DNA from: Prostheceraeus crozeri
Lineage: Eukaryota > Platyhelminthes > Polycladida > Euryleptidae
Assembly (NCBI GenBank): GCA_907163375.1
Contig: CAJQUW010007404.1
Location: forward strand, 1-64,000
Direction of reading: 5' to 3'
Length of the DNA stretch: 64,000 nt
The position numbers were made by a program, and so were the translations under genes. Below, in pieces: positions 41,901 to 56,900 of the stretch (the stretch's first letter is position 1; every line of letters begins with the position of its first letter). The notes beneath the pieces were generated by a model, which was given only the letters and a program-made list of their open reading frames with translations, had not been told where the DNA came from and did no database searches.

Positions 41901-44900
41901 TTGGAATTTGATCAAGCAGTGTCAGTCATTAATCGAAGAAACAGGACCAGACAAGATCGTATAGAGTAGGCATACATACGTCACGCAATCGTCATGCAGA
42001 TGCGGAAAATAGTATCTATTATTGTATGCAATATAATCCACACGATCGAGCATATTTCACTGTGGTCATGCTCAAAGAATGATATAGAAGCACATCAAAA
42101 TTCGAAAGAAATTAAAGTCCTATAAAAATGTGATATTAGGGACTTGGGAATCGTCAAATTTAGAGTCGAATCAAATACGGTCGTCATTCACAAATCGAAT
42201 CACACGAAACCTACACCTCACTTTACGAATTTAGAGCTGCAGATAGCTGTTAAGAAGATAGACCCGCTAAATAATATTTTTGCTTCTTCTTCTAGAAGAT
42301 TATTGAATGAAACATGACAGGTCATAAAAAATGAGCTGTCAAATTGAATAATCCTACTTTTCTGAAATAATAGTCTACTAAGCTTTGTAACACGTATAAT
42401 GTACATCCAACTTTTATTGACATCTGTGACACTAGATAGTGAATGTTTTCTTCTCGCTATATCCCGATGGTCTTGTTACTAAGTTTGTAAATTCTTGTTG
42501 GTATAAAATAGTCCTTCGGATCCCACTCGGAACTGTAACGCAATATTCACCATCATGTATATTTAAATCCTGATTTCGGGAGAGCCGAACTTTTAATGAA
42601 CAGAGATATGTGCCACTTCTATCTTTAATTTTCAACAAACAAATTTAGAATTTTTCGAGAGAACAATGCCTATAACTTCTACTTGTCATGTCATCGCTTT
42701 ATCAATATATGATGCATCAGTCATTATTATCCTTATCAAGTTAACTCTGGCCGAATTCGTCACCCAAGCTAATGAAAATTGTAAACTTAATGCTGAACAA
42801 CATGTTACGAGCACCAACTGCCTCGACTAACTTTTCAACGTCTACAACCGCGCACAGTGAGAATCCCTAAATCATAGCAAACTATTACGGCTGAGATAAA
42901 AATGAAAAGGGCTGAGTCAAAACTGAAAGGGAGTACAGGAAGAATTGGAAGTCAAGATTGCTGTTCTGTTAAAGGTCAGGTCCCAAAGTTTTTTCTGATT
43001 ATGTGATTCCTTTACACTGTCCTGCGTCTGCATCAACAGATTTAACGTTACGCTCATAATGTATCGAACTAGTAGAGGTTATAATTCAAGTCATTTTTGA
43101 TCAGGTGAACTGAACGTGAACCAACTAGAATTTTTTCGTATCACACAATCCAAATGTAACAACATTAATGCGTAGGATTACAGAGTCCTTGAAAACTTCA
43201 ACTTTTATTTTCCTGTTAGCTTCTGCATGTCATGTATACAGCATCAATTCATGTAGATTAAAGTGTACTTTGAAATAATATGAAAGAATAAAAACTGAAA
43301 TTATTACTTATACAACATCTGTATTAGGCTGTATTGGAATTTCTGCATTACTGCCTAACAGACAAGTACATTACGACAGGACGCTAACTTTATCCGAATG
43401 TCAATAAAATACAGCACAACCTGAGGCAGAGGAGAAACGCAAGATTGTTTTGCTCGTCTATGCACGATTTATGCACCTACAAAGATTTGAACTTTGAATA
43501 GAAAACAATCATTAAAGTGCCTCACTTGTCTATCTTTTAATCATGTTTTAAACGACAAAATCCTTTAGGTACACGGTCGAATGCTGCATTAAATGAAGTC
43601 AATTGAAAGGATAAAATTAGATCAACTCTTAAATGTTTGGTTTCAAGAAATTGTCTTAAATATAATTTAGAATGTACTATTTCATGGCATCTGGGTAGGT
43701 GAAGACTTGTCAACTATTTGTACGAAATTGGGTTGAACATTTCCCCGTCAAAATATGACGACGAGCAATAACAGTAAAAAATAGATAGCAAAAATAGTAA
43801 TTCTGCATGCTCTATGACAAGAAATCGAAAATATAGTTAACAGTATACCGGTAACTTCCAAAAGCACACGAATTGAGAGTAAACCATTTAACCGTACTAA
43901 AAGGCAACTGATGAACTTGGTAGGAATCATAACGTCTAGCCTTTAAATCAGATTAATCGTAAAATTATGAAGACATATTACATCTCAACGAACCTCTTTC
44001 TTGCCAGACGCGATGACAGCGGACGAATTGGGTAGACCCATAGTATCCTTAGCAGCTGCCGAACGTAAAGTCTTGTGAATATATGCCTCCATCTCGGACT
44101 CCCATCGGCTAGGCACTGATGCGACGTACTTGAGAATACCCTGTCCAAGAATCGTACAGAAAGTGTATAATACCGTTTTCACCGTCCGCAAAGGATTATC
44201 CACGGCCGACGAGCTATCAATAGTTTCATCAGCTGAATTCATCTTCTGCTTCAATTCCTGAAAAAATCGTTTGTGAGGAGATTCAAGAAGACTTTATGAA
44301 GTTTGCGGTATATCTTGATGATTTACCTGCCAGTAAGAAGATGGATAGGCCTTAAGGAAGGCATGACACTCAAGTAATACCGAATCCACCTTGTAATCGT
44401 CTACGCAAGACGCCAAATTCCGCGTGATACGCCAAATGCATTTCATCAACAATTGCTGTTTTTTGGTGAGAGGTCCATTTGAGACACTTTCCCGTAAGAG
44501 TATCACCAAAGCACTGAAGAATTGCAAAAAATTATATGCAGTTCGGCTTTAGCATAATAAGACATTTTGATTGTCGAATTCATTAACATCATCTGATCAT
44601 TGCTGTGTGACAGGATAAATTGATCAAAAAAAAATTATAAGTATGATATTATGAATGACCGAATGAAATTTAGTCAATCCTCGGTGGATCCAATGCTACC
44701 ATTTAAGAGTAACGCAAAATTTCAAGAGATGATAGCTAAAAAATAGAAACAATAGTATTATGCAAAAATCAGTTAATGCCTAAATGTCACAGCATCTAGT
44801 ATTTGTTATCAAACAATTACAACAAGGAAATGCCGCACATCTAGCTGCATTGCATTATGCAAAGATGACTAACATTTCAGTTGCCTAGCTTTTTCAAGGA

Positions 44901-47900
44901 GCAAAAGTAAGATTGAAGTCATCAAAAACTGTGACGTGGTGATTTGAAAATTCACAGGAATTTCATGTCAGCGAATGACCTGATACGCTCGAGTAATTAT
45001 ATTGGACCTCTCGATGAGTCCTCGAGTGGCTTCCAACCAAGTATTCACAACATGACAATCATGTTTCCAACTCCTTTCCACTGTCATTGTCAAACTATGA
45101 AAACGGTTCGTTTGATAGCCAAAGAGGCTTTTACAAGAAAGCTTACGCAGGCAAAAATCACCTTGACTATTACTGCAGATGTTTTCACTTCATAGTTTTA
45201 GGTAAATCACGTTTAATTATGATTGCAATAATGTTTTCAAAGACAACGATGGTCTACGATCGATAGGAGTGTAGTCTCGCTATCAGAAAACAACAACCGC
45301 TTGACCCCGTTCAACGTGGCAAGTAAGCAAGTATAGCGGTTCTAATTCTGCCCTCCAAAGGCAAAACAACTTAAGTCGTGTTTTCCAAATTTCACAGGAG
45401 AGCCATTTTTCTGAAATGTTCTCCCAATTCACTAATTTTGCGAATTTCAAATTGAAACTTCACTTGAGTAAAGACTATGTGGTAACTCATTCTGACATGA
45501 AAGTTGAGCTAAAAGTGATGACGTCATCAGGGTCATATATGATTTAAGTTGTTTTGCCTTTGGGAACAGCCATTCCCATGCATATGGACTTAAGTTGTTT
45601 TTCCATCTCTTTGATAAACGTATCACATACTGCTTATTAATTGCTGATAGTCTTAATTGCATTCTTCTATAATTTACAAGGTATTCTTAATCAAAACCCA
45701 TAGAAAATAACCTAGACTCAAAAAAGAAATTGTTCTTGTATCACAAATGCTTGTATTGAACTCTTACAAAAGACTCTGCAAAAAACTGTCATTCATCGGA
45801 GTTTATCAAGTCTACACTCAAACTGGATTCCGGCATATCAGTCCAGTAGCTTCGCTGGTGTTGCGGCATCAGAGGCACCAACTTCCCGATGATGTCCCGC
45901 TTTTTGCAGGTGTTGATGCCTTCGTTGATTCCCCGGCGGACGAAGGGCAGAGAGAAGGTTTCAGGAGACCGGTACCTCTTCTTCACCAAATCTTCCACCT
46001 TGTACTTGGTGAATTCGCCTTGTTCGAATGACGTCTTGAGGTACATTGCCGCTGAACTGCGCCGAAATTCAGCCACCACGACATCACTCAGCATCGGTTT
46101 TGGGGGATTCGTTGAAGCCGTCAGATTGTTCAACCGATACTGAAAGATACAATCGCGGTCCTTCTCAGTGACGAAGTCTGAGGAGACCATTTTCTTGCTA
46201 CCAACTCTGTTGGTCTGACAGCAAGCTGCGAAGTCCTCGATGTCCAACACGGTCTTCATTGCCTTGAGGTTTTTCCCTATTCTGGAATGGTCACAGTCCG
46301 CTGCCATGAAGGTATGGCCAGTCTCTAGGTACTTCAGGCGCAATGTCTGAATCGCGACATTCGGTTGCTGCTCACATTGCAGGCAGATTCCATACAGGAA
46401 CCAGTTTTTATTCTGCGCCGCGCAGTTGTCCATGTAGATTGTGAACTCCATTACATCGCGGAAGTGATGGATGAATTGCAGGAAGCAGCTGGCGATATCC
46501 TCTTTGTTCCTTCCAGCTGTTGACTCGTCCCACACGAATGCTAGCCCCCTTTTTTTAGTGGCTCCCACAGGTGAGAATGTTTGGTTGAAGGCTATCACTC
46601 TTGATGTGAATATACACACCTTCATTACTTAGCAAGTTCCAAAGGCAAAACAACTTATGTGTCGACTTAAGTGGTTTTGCCTTTGGAAGTCGAATATAAG
46701 TTGTTTTGCCTTTGGAAAACTGCTGAAAATATTTGACCTTTGCGACCATTCAAATTTCAAATTGCTCTAGCTTCTTTTCTATTGAGAGTTGGGCTTTAAA
46801 ATTTATATGGGAGATGTATGACAACAAGCCCCAAAAAACTGCGTTAAAACATGGAAACCGAAACTAACCCGACTTAAGTTGTTTTGCCTTTGGAGGGCAG
46901 AATTATTCTTACATGTCAACGTTTCAGAATGGTTTTGCAAACTAATGTTGCAATTACTATATACTACTCTATACACCGATCCATCTAAGTAGACGTTGTA
47001 ATGTAGTAATTTGTTCTGCAAGTGTTACGGATGCATACAATATTCAGGTGACGATCTGAAGCTGATGGTGTGGTTCTGATGCAAGAATAAATAATCAATA
47101 ACAAAAATATTCAAGGCAGAATTTTCATATAGCTTATTAAGTCTAGTAATATGCGTTTTGCTATTCTGAAGTGAAAAAAGCGGGTATTTGACTTTTTGGT
47201 TTAATTAATTGTTATACAAGAAATTTCATTCCTATGCAAGCTGGAAAGAAGTAATTAAAATTGCGTCCTTTAATTCGGTCTTCTGTTGCGATACCAACAC
47301 TGCATTTTTATGACGCTCAATCATATACCATTGCTTTGTGCTCCACACAGGAGGCGCTTATAAATGAAGTTCGTCGATTTGCATCGACTTAAGTCTGCTC
47401 ATGCAGCATGTTCAAGCGCAGATTTAAATTGCTTCAAAGTGAGCAAATCGCTGTGAGATCTCTTTAGGACGATCTGCCACGGCCCATAGGAAATTGCCAG
47501 CAAATCACATTCGCGTTATCAAACGTCTTAATGAGAAACAGATAGCGACATTTGTTAAGATGCCGAAAACAGCCGTTTTCTTGACATCGAAGTCGAGGGT
47601 CTCCGAACGAAAGAGTAACGCAATTAGCTGTATGGAAGAAATAATCTAAGATAATCAACCGCATTTTTCATGACAAATCTCCGCACAGGTTGGCAGGCAG
47701 CACCATTTCTCAAAGGAGTTATCACCATGGCCCTAGCACTCTTCATCATAGTCTCCAAACTATTGAAAATTCACCCCATATGGCATTTTATCAGTGGCAT
47801 CGCTAAAAATTGCTAGTGGACAAGGAATTTCATTCCAATTTGATATTCTTAGATCAAACCTCTGGATGACAGTTGTAGATATGAAAAAACTACTTTCTCC

Positions 47901-50900
47901 TAGTTTTGTGTGCTTAGGTAAATAGAAAATCATTTTACAACCAAGATTTGTGTATCAAAATACGAAATCACAGATTGGGCATATTGGACATGACATGATG
48001 CATAAACAAGGTTCTGTATTGAATACTCATTACAGCAAAATTAAAAAAATCAACGGACTTCTTCCTGAACATCTCAAGTAGATAACACTTTTAATGATTG
48101 TGAATCAATCTTGCGTGACAAAATCAAATATCTTACCATAAAGATCTAGTTTTATTGGCGTTTTCCAGAATTCGCACGCACATAACGTTGACTGATCGAA
48201 CCACCTGTGCTCCATCTGACATCTCTATCACTCGTTCATCCAGCATTAAACTAAGAAGGTAATATATAACTTCTTTCAAACGCTCTCGAGACACTTCACC
48301 AGCCAGTGGTCCGGGTGAAAATATTGAGTGCAAAGTGGCTAGAATACAGGATAAGAGCCGGGACACCGACGCATCTGAAGTGTCCGAATTGGTCTCAAGA
48401 TGCTTCCCACAAGCCATTCGAAGTTGAGTTGTTATCATCATCAAAACTTGATCGATATGTTCGGTTAACATAGGCCGCTTGGTGCTCGCTGAAAGAGAAT
48501 TTTCAATATTCAGAAAGAACCATCCAAATGACAAATAATCAACAAACTTGAGCATTGGAAATAATACACTTTAGATATTAGAATGTTGGGTTTGCTTGGT
48601 AATTTTGTTTGAAAATTTAGGCCATGATGTTTTAGTTTTTCATTCCATTTTATCAATTTCCTAAAATTGATATTCCTTTGTCTGATAGCATCAATATTTA
48701 AATAATTAAACTGAAAAAGGAAACTCCAACTTCTCAGTCAATTGATGGCAAATTGAATGTATGAGATACTTAATATGGGACATGTTTAACAACAATCTTT
48801 CCTAATTTTGAGTTTATTAACCAATTAGATAATTACAACCTCCATTTTTCTCATTTTTCGCATCTAGGTCTTCTAAGCTTTGGTTTACTAACCATTGTCT
48901 GCATACTTGATGTCATGATTATTGAGAGTTCTACTTACTGCATCAACATGTTATTCCTTATAGTTTATACTTGCCTTTATTTCTCTTTTTTAACTCAACG
49001 AAAACCGAATCAGTCGGCTACCAGAAAGCATGTACTTTAAGATTCAATACTCGCGATTCGACTTGAAATAAAGCTTTTCTGAAAATGACATGAACTGAAA
49101 TATGTTCTTTTGTCACTTGTTCAACCCTTCAGAATGATTTGATTGCTGTGACTTTTCCCCATTCTGATAGTCCAGCTAATCTCACATAAAATTTAGTTGA
49201 AACCGCAAAGTTGTCTGATGAACTGAGTTTTAATGCATCAAGCAGTCTACCGAAATAATCCTCATCTATCAATTCTCAAACTTCATTCGAACTATTATAA
49301 CTTGTTTATGCATAAGATTTCATATGAAATCTCCATCACTTGTCTATGATTAACATTCTAACATTCATGCAGCAACAACAAAAATATGCTATAATTTCGA
49401 ACGTTCAGTTCCGATTGTTGAAGGGAAGGCATCACTGTATTTCCCCCATCTATTAAGACCTATGTTTCGTATAGTTGTCAAATTCAAGATAAGTTCTTTA
49501 AATCTTTCGACTTAAATAGCTAAAATAGTCCTATCAGTGGGTGTCAAATTATAAGTAATGCGGATCAACCATCACCAAGATCAGACAAATCACTGATTTA
49601 GTGTCCTTTCACAATCAAAGCTATACCAGAACTTGTTGAAATTCAGGACAATTCTAGAAAATATCAGAACTAGACATTTGAAACTTATTCTACTCTGCAT
49701 TTGACAGTTATACTCAAGACTTAGCTCTTGACGGAAGGACAGCTTCCCATCAGCAAACAAGCGTGAACGTTCGCTAACATGATATTTTTGTTGCTTCTGA
49801 ATGAACGTTTCTGTTAAACGTCTCTGATTTCATTTAACTTCAGGCATGAATCCTAATTTCTATACTTCAAGTTCACGATTGCCCGTGACTCGCCTTAATG
49901 GTCCTATTTCTAACCTCAAGTCTTACGAACAGTTGAAAATTAGCCATAGCAATCGCTCTACTTCACTCCAAACATAAGCAAAAGTTCAACGTCTGAATTT
50001 GCCAACTGCATCAAGAAAATGATCAAACTTGAATCCACAGCTCTTCAATTTGAAAATTTAAATCTGCAGATCATCCCTGACTTCTGCATAAGCCGAAAAA
50101 TAAAATTTAGATTAATAAAGAATTCATCTTTAACAATGACTGAAACATGACATACTCATACAAAGACAGGTACACAGCATTTCAATGACAGGTAGTCGGT
50201 AGAGGACACTAGACATTTTCTTCAATTCTATCAATTCAAATTTACAATGTTATGTCGCAGTTTAATTTGCGGCTATTTTATCAAGCGCGCACCGTGTATT
50301 TATCTAATAATTGACAAGTAATTACAGATCACTAAAAGTAAAAATGAATGGTACATTATCCAACGCGGAATCATTCCCACGCAACCGTTTCCAAACGCAT
50401 CGCTGCCAGCAAGCCGTATCCAAATAATCAATGATATCTAACAAAATGATGTTTGTCCATCTATCACCTCATGAACAAAATACACTGACTATGCCATGAC
50501 GCTGTAGAACACAAGACATGAATATTGAAAGATGAAGATCATTTGATTGTTTTAATGTACAGTGGGAGTGTACATCATGGAATGTAACCAAGGCAACAAA
50601 GAAGTGTGAAATAGTGATTTCTTGCAACCTCACAAATTCACACTGGGAATTCGTTGACTGTTGAGACAGGACACAATTAAGTATGCACAATGTGAACACA
50701 AGCTGACACACGCACATATAAGTAGGAGGTTCACATAATGAAGAAAGAAGTTGTGATGAAAAAACAGACTACTTGAAGACGATGCATGAGAATAACATTT
50801 ACCTTCTCTTGAGTATTAAAGTAATATTGAGCATTAATGACAGAAAACGGAGAGATTGACGTAAAAACAGAGTAATTTCTAGGACAATGTTCAGTGCAGT

Positions 50901-53900
50901 GATTTCAGAAAGCTTTATCGGCAAGTGAATAACTCATGTTAACAAGACAACAATGATATAAATGACTATTTGACGATTAGGTAGACAAAACAAAACAGAA
51001 AGTATGTTTTTAAATCGTCTTTAAACTGGCACTACCAAGAATAACCATAACACTCAATGATAAATATTTGATTTCAAATGATGGGCAGTACATTAGAAAA
51101 TATATACAAATACCCCATACAGAGTTCCCATAGGCAAACCAAACAAAGCCAAAATTTCCTTTCTCCAAGCAAAAACTTCAGAAAAGTAAATTCACAAAGT
51201 GCTAAAAAAATCCGATAGTAAAGGGCTACAATTATCTCCCAGTCCAATCGGAAGGCTTCGAACGTGTTTGAAAACTTTCCTAGCAAGGGTGACTTATACT
51301 TCTGATATAATATTATTATTATTATTGAATAGCTTCTTTAAACTTCACAATGTGAAAACAAGTGTAACTATTATAAACTATTTGAGCAAAAAATGATTCA
51401 TTCCAACCAACACAGATATTTCCTTAAAGTGGAATTGGAAACACCAGCTTATAGACTAAACAAATGTGAGATAACCTGTTGTTGGTTCAGATTCGTGTAC
51501 ATAGTTGAAAAACCAAAAACTTGAACAGAAAAAATCTACTTGTGTTATACGCATTAAATTTGTTAAGGTGGAAAATTGGACGCTCAAGAAAATCATACCC
51601 AGTGTTTTTTTCGGAGGCTGTCACAATAAGCAAAATTATATCTTATAACCGACACGACTTTGTTGAGAATAACAGAAAGACCTTTCGTGGCACAATCATG
51701 GCTCCTGCTTTGAAGCGAAACTTAAAAGGTTCTTTACGTGGCCTTGGAATCCAAAAGAGCTTCTGAAGCTGGGCATGATTTGTCAAAATGTGTTTTCATA
51801 TCATAAAATTGACGAATTTAACAATTACTGATCTAGCAATTTTGTAAGAAATTATCTTAACTTACATTGCAATACTCCATCGATTTGAGCCAAAGCTTGG
51901 ATGCTGGTTTGAATATCTGACGATGCGATCTGTGAAGCCACCATCGTAATAGCAGAATTCATGTCTGAACTGGTACGCAGGAGGTGCATTGAAGGAGATT
52001 GTGGTCGAGTTCTGTTAACGGAAAGTAACATTATGAGTGACAATGAATTTATTAGGATGTCATTCTGAGGGTTTTCACATAGATATTGACGAATAATCAA
52101 ATGAAAGGTTTCAACAAATGCTGCAGGCATAAATCTAACCGAAAAATGGACCTTGTAAGAGTAATAAACCTTATACAAGCATGTGCTCAGTATATCCATC
52201 AAAATAAACTTCGTAGCTTCCGCCTACTAATGAGTAAAACATCAGTAAGCGTTTTTCTTTTGCATTTTCAGACTCTGCAAGAAATGAGTGATAGTCAAGA
52301 AACACGTCGGTGCAGGTATCAGACGACTAGTAGTAAGAGGTATACGACGTAACAGTGAAATTCGCATACTTGTAGGTATGTGTAGATTATACAAATTGCA
52401 ATTAAAATGTTAATGATGTTTTTACACCAGTTTGATGCAACAATAATCTAAAACAAAATAATTAGTAAAAAAATGCAACACATTTTGTGAAACCTTTTCT
52501 TGATGATTTGAATTATTTGGGCACTTGCAAGTCGTCTTTCTTCAATCACATTTGAAGGTATTTAGAACTATAGAACACTGCTTCACAAATACATAGGAAG
52601 CATTATTTTTGGAGGAAATCTACCACATTCTATACGCGTCTATATAAGTTGTATTCCATGCAAAGATCAATCTTAGAAGATTGTTTGTTGGCTCTGCAAA
52701 ACTCCTAGATCACATTGCAGCAATACAACAAAAATGGGGAAAATGAAGGTTCAACGTCACTACTCCCTCACACTGGGGTCTTGGACGGTGCTGACATAGT
52801 CAGACTTTAATCTGGAGCTTTGTGATCTTTTAGTCCGGATGCTCTTCCTGCTGACTTCCAATAAAACTTTCGGGGCTCGACCTCGGGAACGAAAGATCAC
52901 TGTCCAAGTACTTAACCACCGTGTCACGGAGACCAATATAGCAACGCAGCAATACAATCAATGTCAGAAAGACGAAGAGGCAATAAAGAAAATCGACGAA
53001 GGAAGATGATATGAAAACTAACTATTTAAAAGCCTAATGAAATGCTTCAGGAAACGAGATGTTCGAGCTGAAGGTGTGTAGAGACTGGATTGTCGGGGAG
53101 TAGGCCTACATGAATGATTTGATTATTGTGAATTATGTTTGAAGCAGTGTTTTCAATTGACGAGCGGAAAATGTCCGCGCAGTACACTTCCGAGCAGGGA
53201 TCTAAATTTACCTCTACGGAGATCACCTGTTAGCAAGCATGCAAACCTAATTTTGAAAAATGAAAATATTCCACGAATTTTCCACGAATGCTGATATTTC
53301 ACAGCTGCACGATGCTTTGAATTACTCCGAAACTGTCTCTTGAAATTGGACAATTCTTCAACATTGCAATTTCCGCATAAGAGAAATTCAAATATTAAAA
53401 ATTGTACACTTGTTGATGAAAATAATTTGATGTTTACCTTTTTAATACAATCACATATTATGTCTCAGCCTAACCTGAACAACAGATAACCTATAATTAC
53501 CGGACTGCATCTTCAAACGCAACACGAATGCACACACAAATATGTAGCTCATTTGGCTTCGCTTCCTGCGGATATCAATTAGCCTACTCAAAAAAACATG
53601 GCCGCCAACTCTTCCACCCGGACTCCCGACCATGTTATTGTGTGTAGTTTGGCTTGGCGAATCCATGCAATTACATTACACTCAATCAAAAAGTCAACTA
53701 ATGCGCAGTTGAGAAGGCTTGCCATCGCAAAGCTCTCTAATACCCTTTTCCCCTGACCAAAAGTTGTTGTGAATACAACAGAACATTTTGTAATGTTATT
53801 ATGTTATTTTTACAATCATGTTTAAGTTTGCCTTCTACACCAGACCTTCAAAAAAATCATATTCAAGTGATGCATAATTTCTTGAAGACGTCTTCTTGGA

Positions 53901-56900
53901 TGAGGTCCTATAATGTAAATTTTGATTAACGTTCTTTATCATGAATTAAATACATACATGGTCATAAACAAAGGCCTATCTTGAATTTTCATGCTCTGGA
54001 CAAAATATAGATCAAATATAGTTTATCAATGTAAATTAACCATTACCTTTAAATGCTCAAAGACTTTTTTTTGTTATACTGAATGAATTTCGCCATTCTA
54101 AAAATACACAAGTAATCTAATAGTTTCATCTACGCCTTCATCTTCTCACATCAAAATGATAATTGCATAGCATCAGTTTTTTAGACAATTTGTTTGTTTA
54201 AGTGAAATATCATGCTGATTTGTCAGCTGGAAAACAATGGACATAAAATTTGATAATCAAAGTTGTTACTGTATGTGATATTTTCTAACACCGAAATTTT
54301 AAGAAAATCTGCATTCGTCTATTTTCAAGATTTTAATGCATAACCTACTTGAAGTAGCTGTGGTAAGTGCATGACCGTCAGATAAATGTTTGATTATAGA
54401 ATAATCTTTCCATGACTTTGAACATTGAAGGAAATCGAAGATTGAGATTCGAGATGTTAGATCCTCATGGAGCTTCATGTAAAAAGGTCCCGCTACACTT
54501 AAGCAAACTTCTAAACACGTAAGTTGTATTATTTTACACAGTGTACCTCCATTATTAAAATTATCATGTAAGGCACAAAATGGAAAATTACATGGCATTA
54601 AATATGCAGTGTCGATTATACTAATGATTCTTCAATACTGACAATACGATTCTATGACGGAAAAAGCGATTCTTGCGTCTCAAAAAGAAAACAAGCGATG
54701 AGAAGGATGCACAGCGAAACATCACATATTTTCATCCATGCGAACAAAATGAAAGTAGCTTCATACTACTGTTCAGCCGAAGGAATTAGATGAACAGTAG
54801 CGCACAGCATTTCTAAAATTTCACGAAAGAATGAAACTCACTTTTTCAGTTTGAAAGAGCCATAGATGTCATGGTTGTGGCTCCATCTACAGCGCATACA
54901 TGTGAAAGGCAGTGATGAAGCAAAAATCAACAACAGCTCATTTTGTACACCGAACAATCAGGATATACAACACCAGCGTACCAACGTAAAATCACCAAAT
55001 AAAACAGGTGCAACGTGGGTAACAACAATTATTGGGTAAGATGAAAAAACGTTTTAACACATTTCAAATTAGATGATTGATTGAAGTTGGTCTCAGCATA
55101 ATCCAATTGAGTTGATTTGCAAGTCATAGGATGTTAACCAAATTGACTTATTTGCCAAATTATGACATTCATGATCCTAGATTCCATTATTTATAGCAAA
55201 TTCATTGATTCAAGAATATAGCATGAATATGTATTCCTAACGGATAAGAGTGAAGCAGACGACGACATGACGTTCTTCAGTAATAACGATGGAGATAATA
55301 GCAATTATATGACAGTTGAATGACCCTTGAATTCCTTTCAAGATGAGTGAATGGAATTCGGGATCAATCATAATTTCTATTTAAGAATTTTCGAAAGAGC
55401 GTGGTTGACCAAGAACGAGTTTTTGCAATCATCTAAAGATGGTTCATGAGTGAAGAATCCAAAATCCGGTATGTTTACCATACTGTAGTATAAATACGTG
55501 TGTGACCATGGAAAGATCTTGGTAATATTCTGGAGACATTCAGGGGTCTCAGTCCGAAATTATGGATTTTTTGCCACTTTTTTGCTAGGGCGGTTCTTCC
55601 CCCAAAATGATGATAATGGAATAATAGTATGAATAAATACAAGAAATGATGTTTGTCGCCATATGTCAGACTTTTTATTCAAATTTCTTTCTTGACATTA
55701 ACCTAATATGAAGTTTCAAGCACTTAGTTTTCAGGTTCCGTACTTCTTCGAATAGCACCCGAGGCTACTACAAAAAAAGGCTATCCGACTCAGAAAGTTT
55801 GTTGAAGATTGGTCAGTTTAATTTATTGGTATTGAAATTTACTATTCAACTGATCCTTAATTTTTTTAGATTATTTTAGTTATTTAACTGAAATTCAGCC
55901 GACACAAAAATTGTCAATTTGATATTCTACCGAGATTTTAAAAGATGGTATGAGATCATAACTGACAGAATAGATTAACAAATGCATCGCTGAATACATC
56001 TATATCTAGTGAATGCTATTTCTCTATTCTTATTCCTTAATGCTGAATGCCTCACCTCAAACGACTTTTTAATTATCTGTGAGACAGGTATTCAAAACAA
56101 TTCTGCCAGTGGATTGTAATTTTCCTTCAACTGCATTTTTTGATGTCCATTATGTTTTTAGTTAAGATAGATACGCCTTGTTGCCATTCAAATATTTGGT
56201 GGGAAATAACAATCCACAGTACCACATCATCAAGAATGTTATCTATAATAATGTGGTACTATCCACGAAATATTTGAATAAATATTGCGCACTAAATAGC
56301 AGCAAAGTCTACCTATCTTAACTAATTCTGTCAGTACTGTAAAATTCATCAAATCTACGCAATCCATTTTCCATCAGAGTTATCTCCAATTGCATGTACT
56401 CAGCAGGTTGCATACTACCACACCAAATTCTTTTATCATAGAAGCCATCGTTGAGACGTAGTTCCAACCTCGTTATTCATTACAACCCCTCCCCTGATGA
56501 CTCTACAAGTATGTGTTTTGCTCATACTTGTAGGATATATCTGATTTGTAAGAGTTATGTAAGGAAACTGGTCTTTACACCTTGTAATGGAGTCGCATCG
56601 GATGAAGATGAACGATTTGACATGAAGTAGCATGAAATTCCGTTTTAGCAGCTTAGTTGATTATAATGATGAAATGAGAGCCAAAGCTGCAAAAAAAGTT
56701 ACTAAATATTATATTCTTTTTTTCTTTATTCACCCACTATTTCGGCTTTCACAACTAACTTCAGGGGAGCAAAGGCCTACAAAATTTTACAAAACCAAGA
56801 TTTTGTAAGCCTTTTTTCCCGCTGATACAGCCGAAATATTGGGTGAATAAATAAAAAGAATATAATAGTTAATAACATCTACTGCAGCTTTGGCCATCAT

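Larger units (their letters stand above)
35518..43993. other. CKAP5 intron (8.5 kb), mostly unrecognised
   Basis: Apart from a LINE fragment (about 38900-39240) and a SINE copy (about 41431-41545) I see only AT-rich sequence. A 20-bp perfect palindrome around TACAATATATTGTA lies near 36168-36187. Confidence 0.5.

Noticed and set aside
52862-52935. Functional tRNA gene
   Set aside because: A- and B-box-like sequences are present but the acceptor stem does not close and a SINE body follows.
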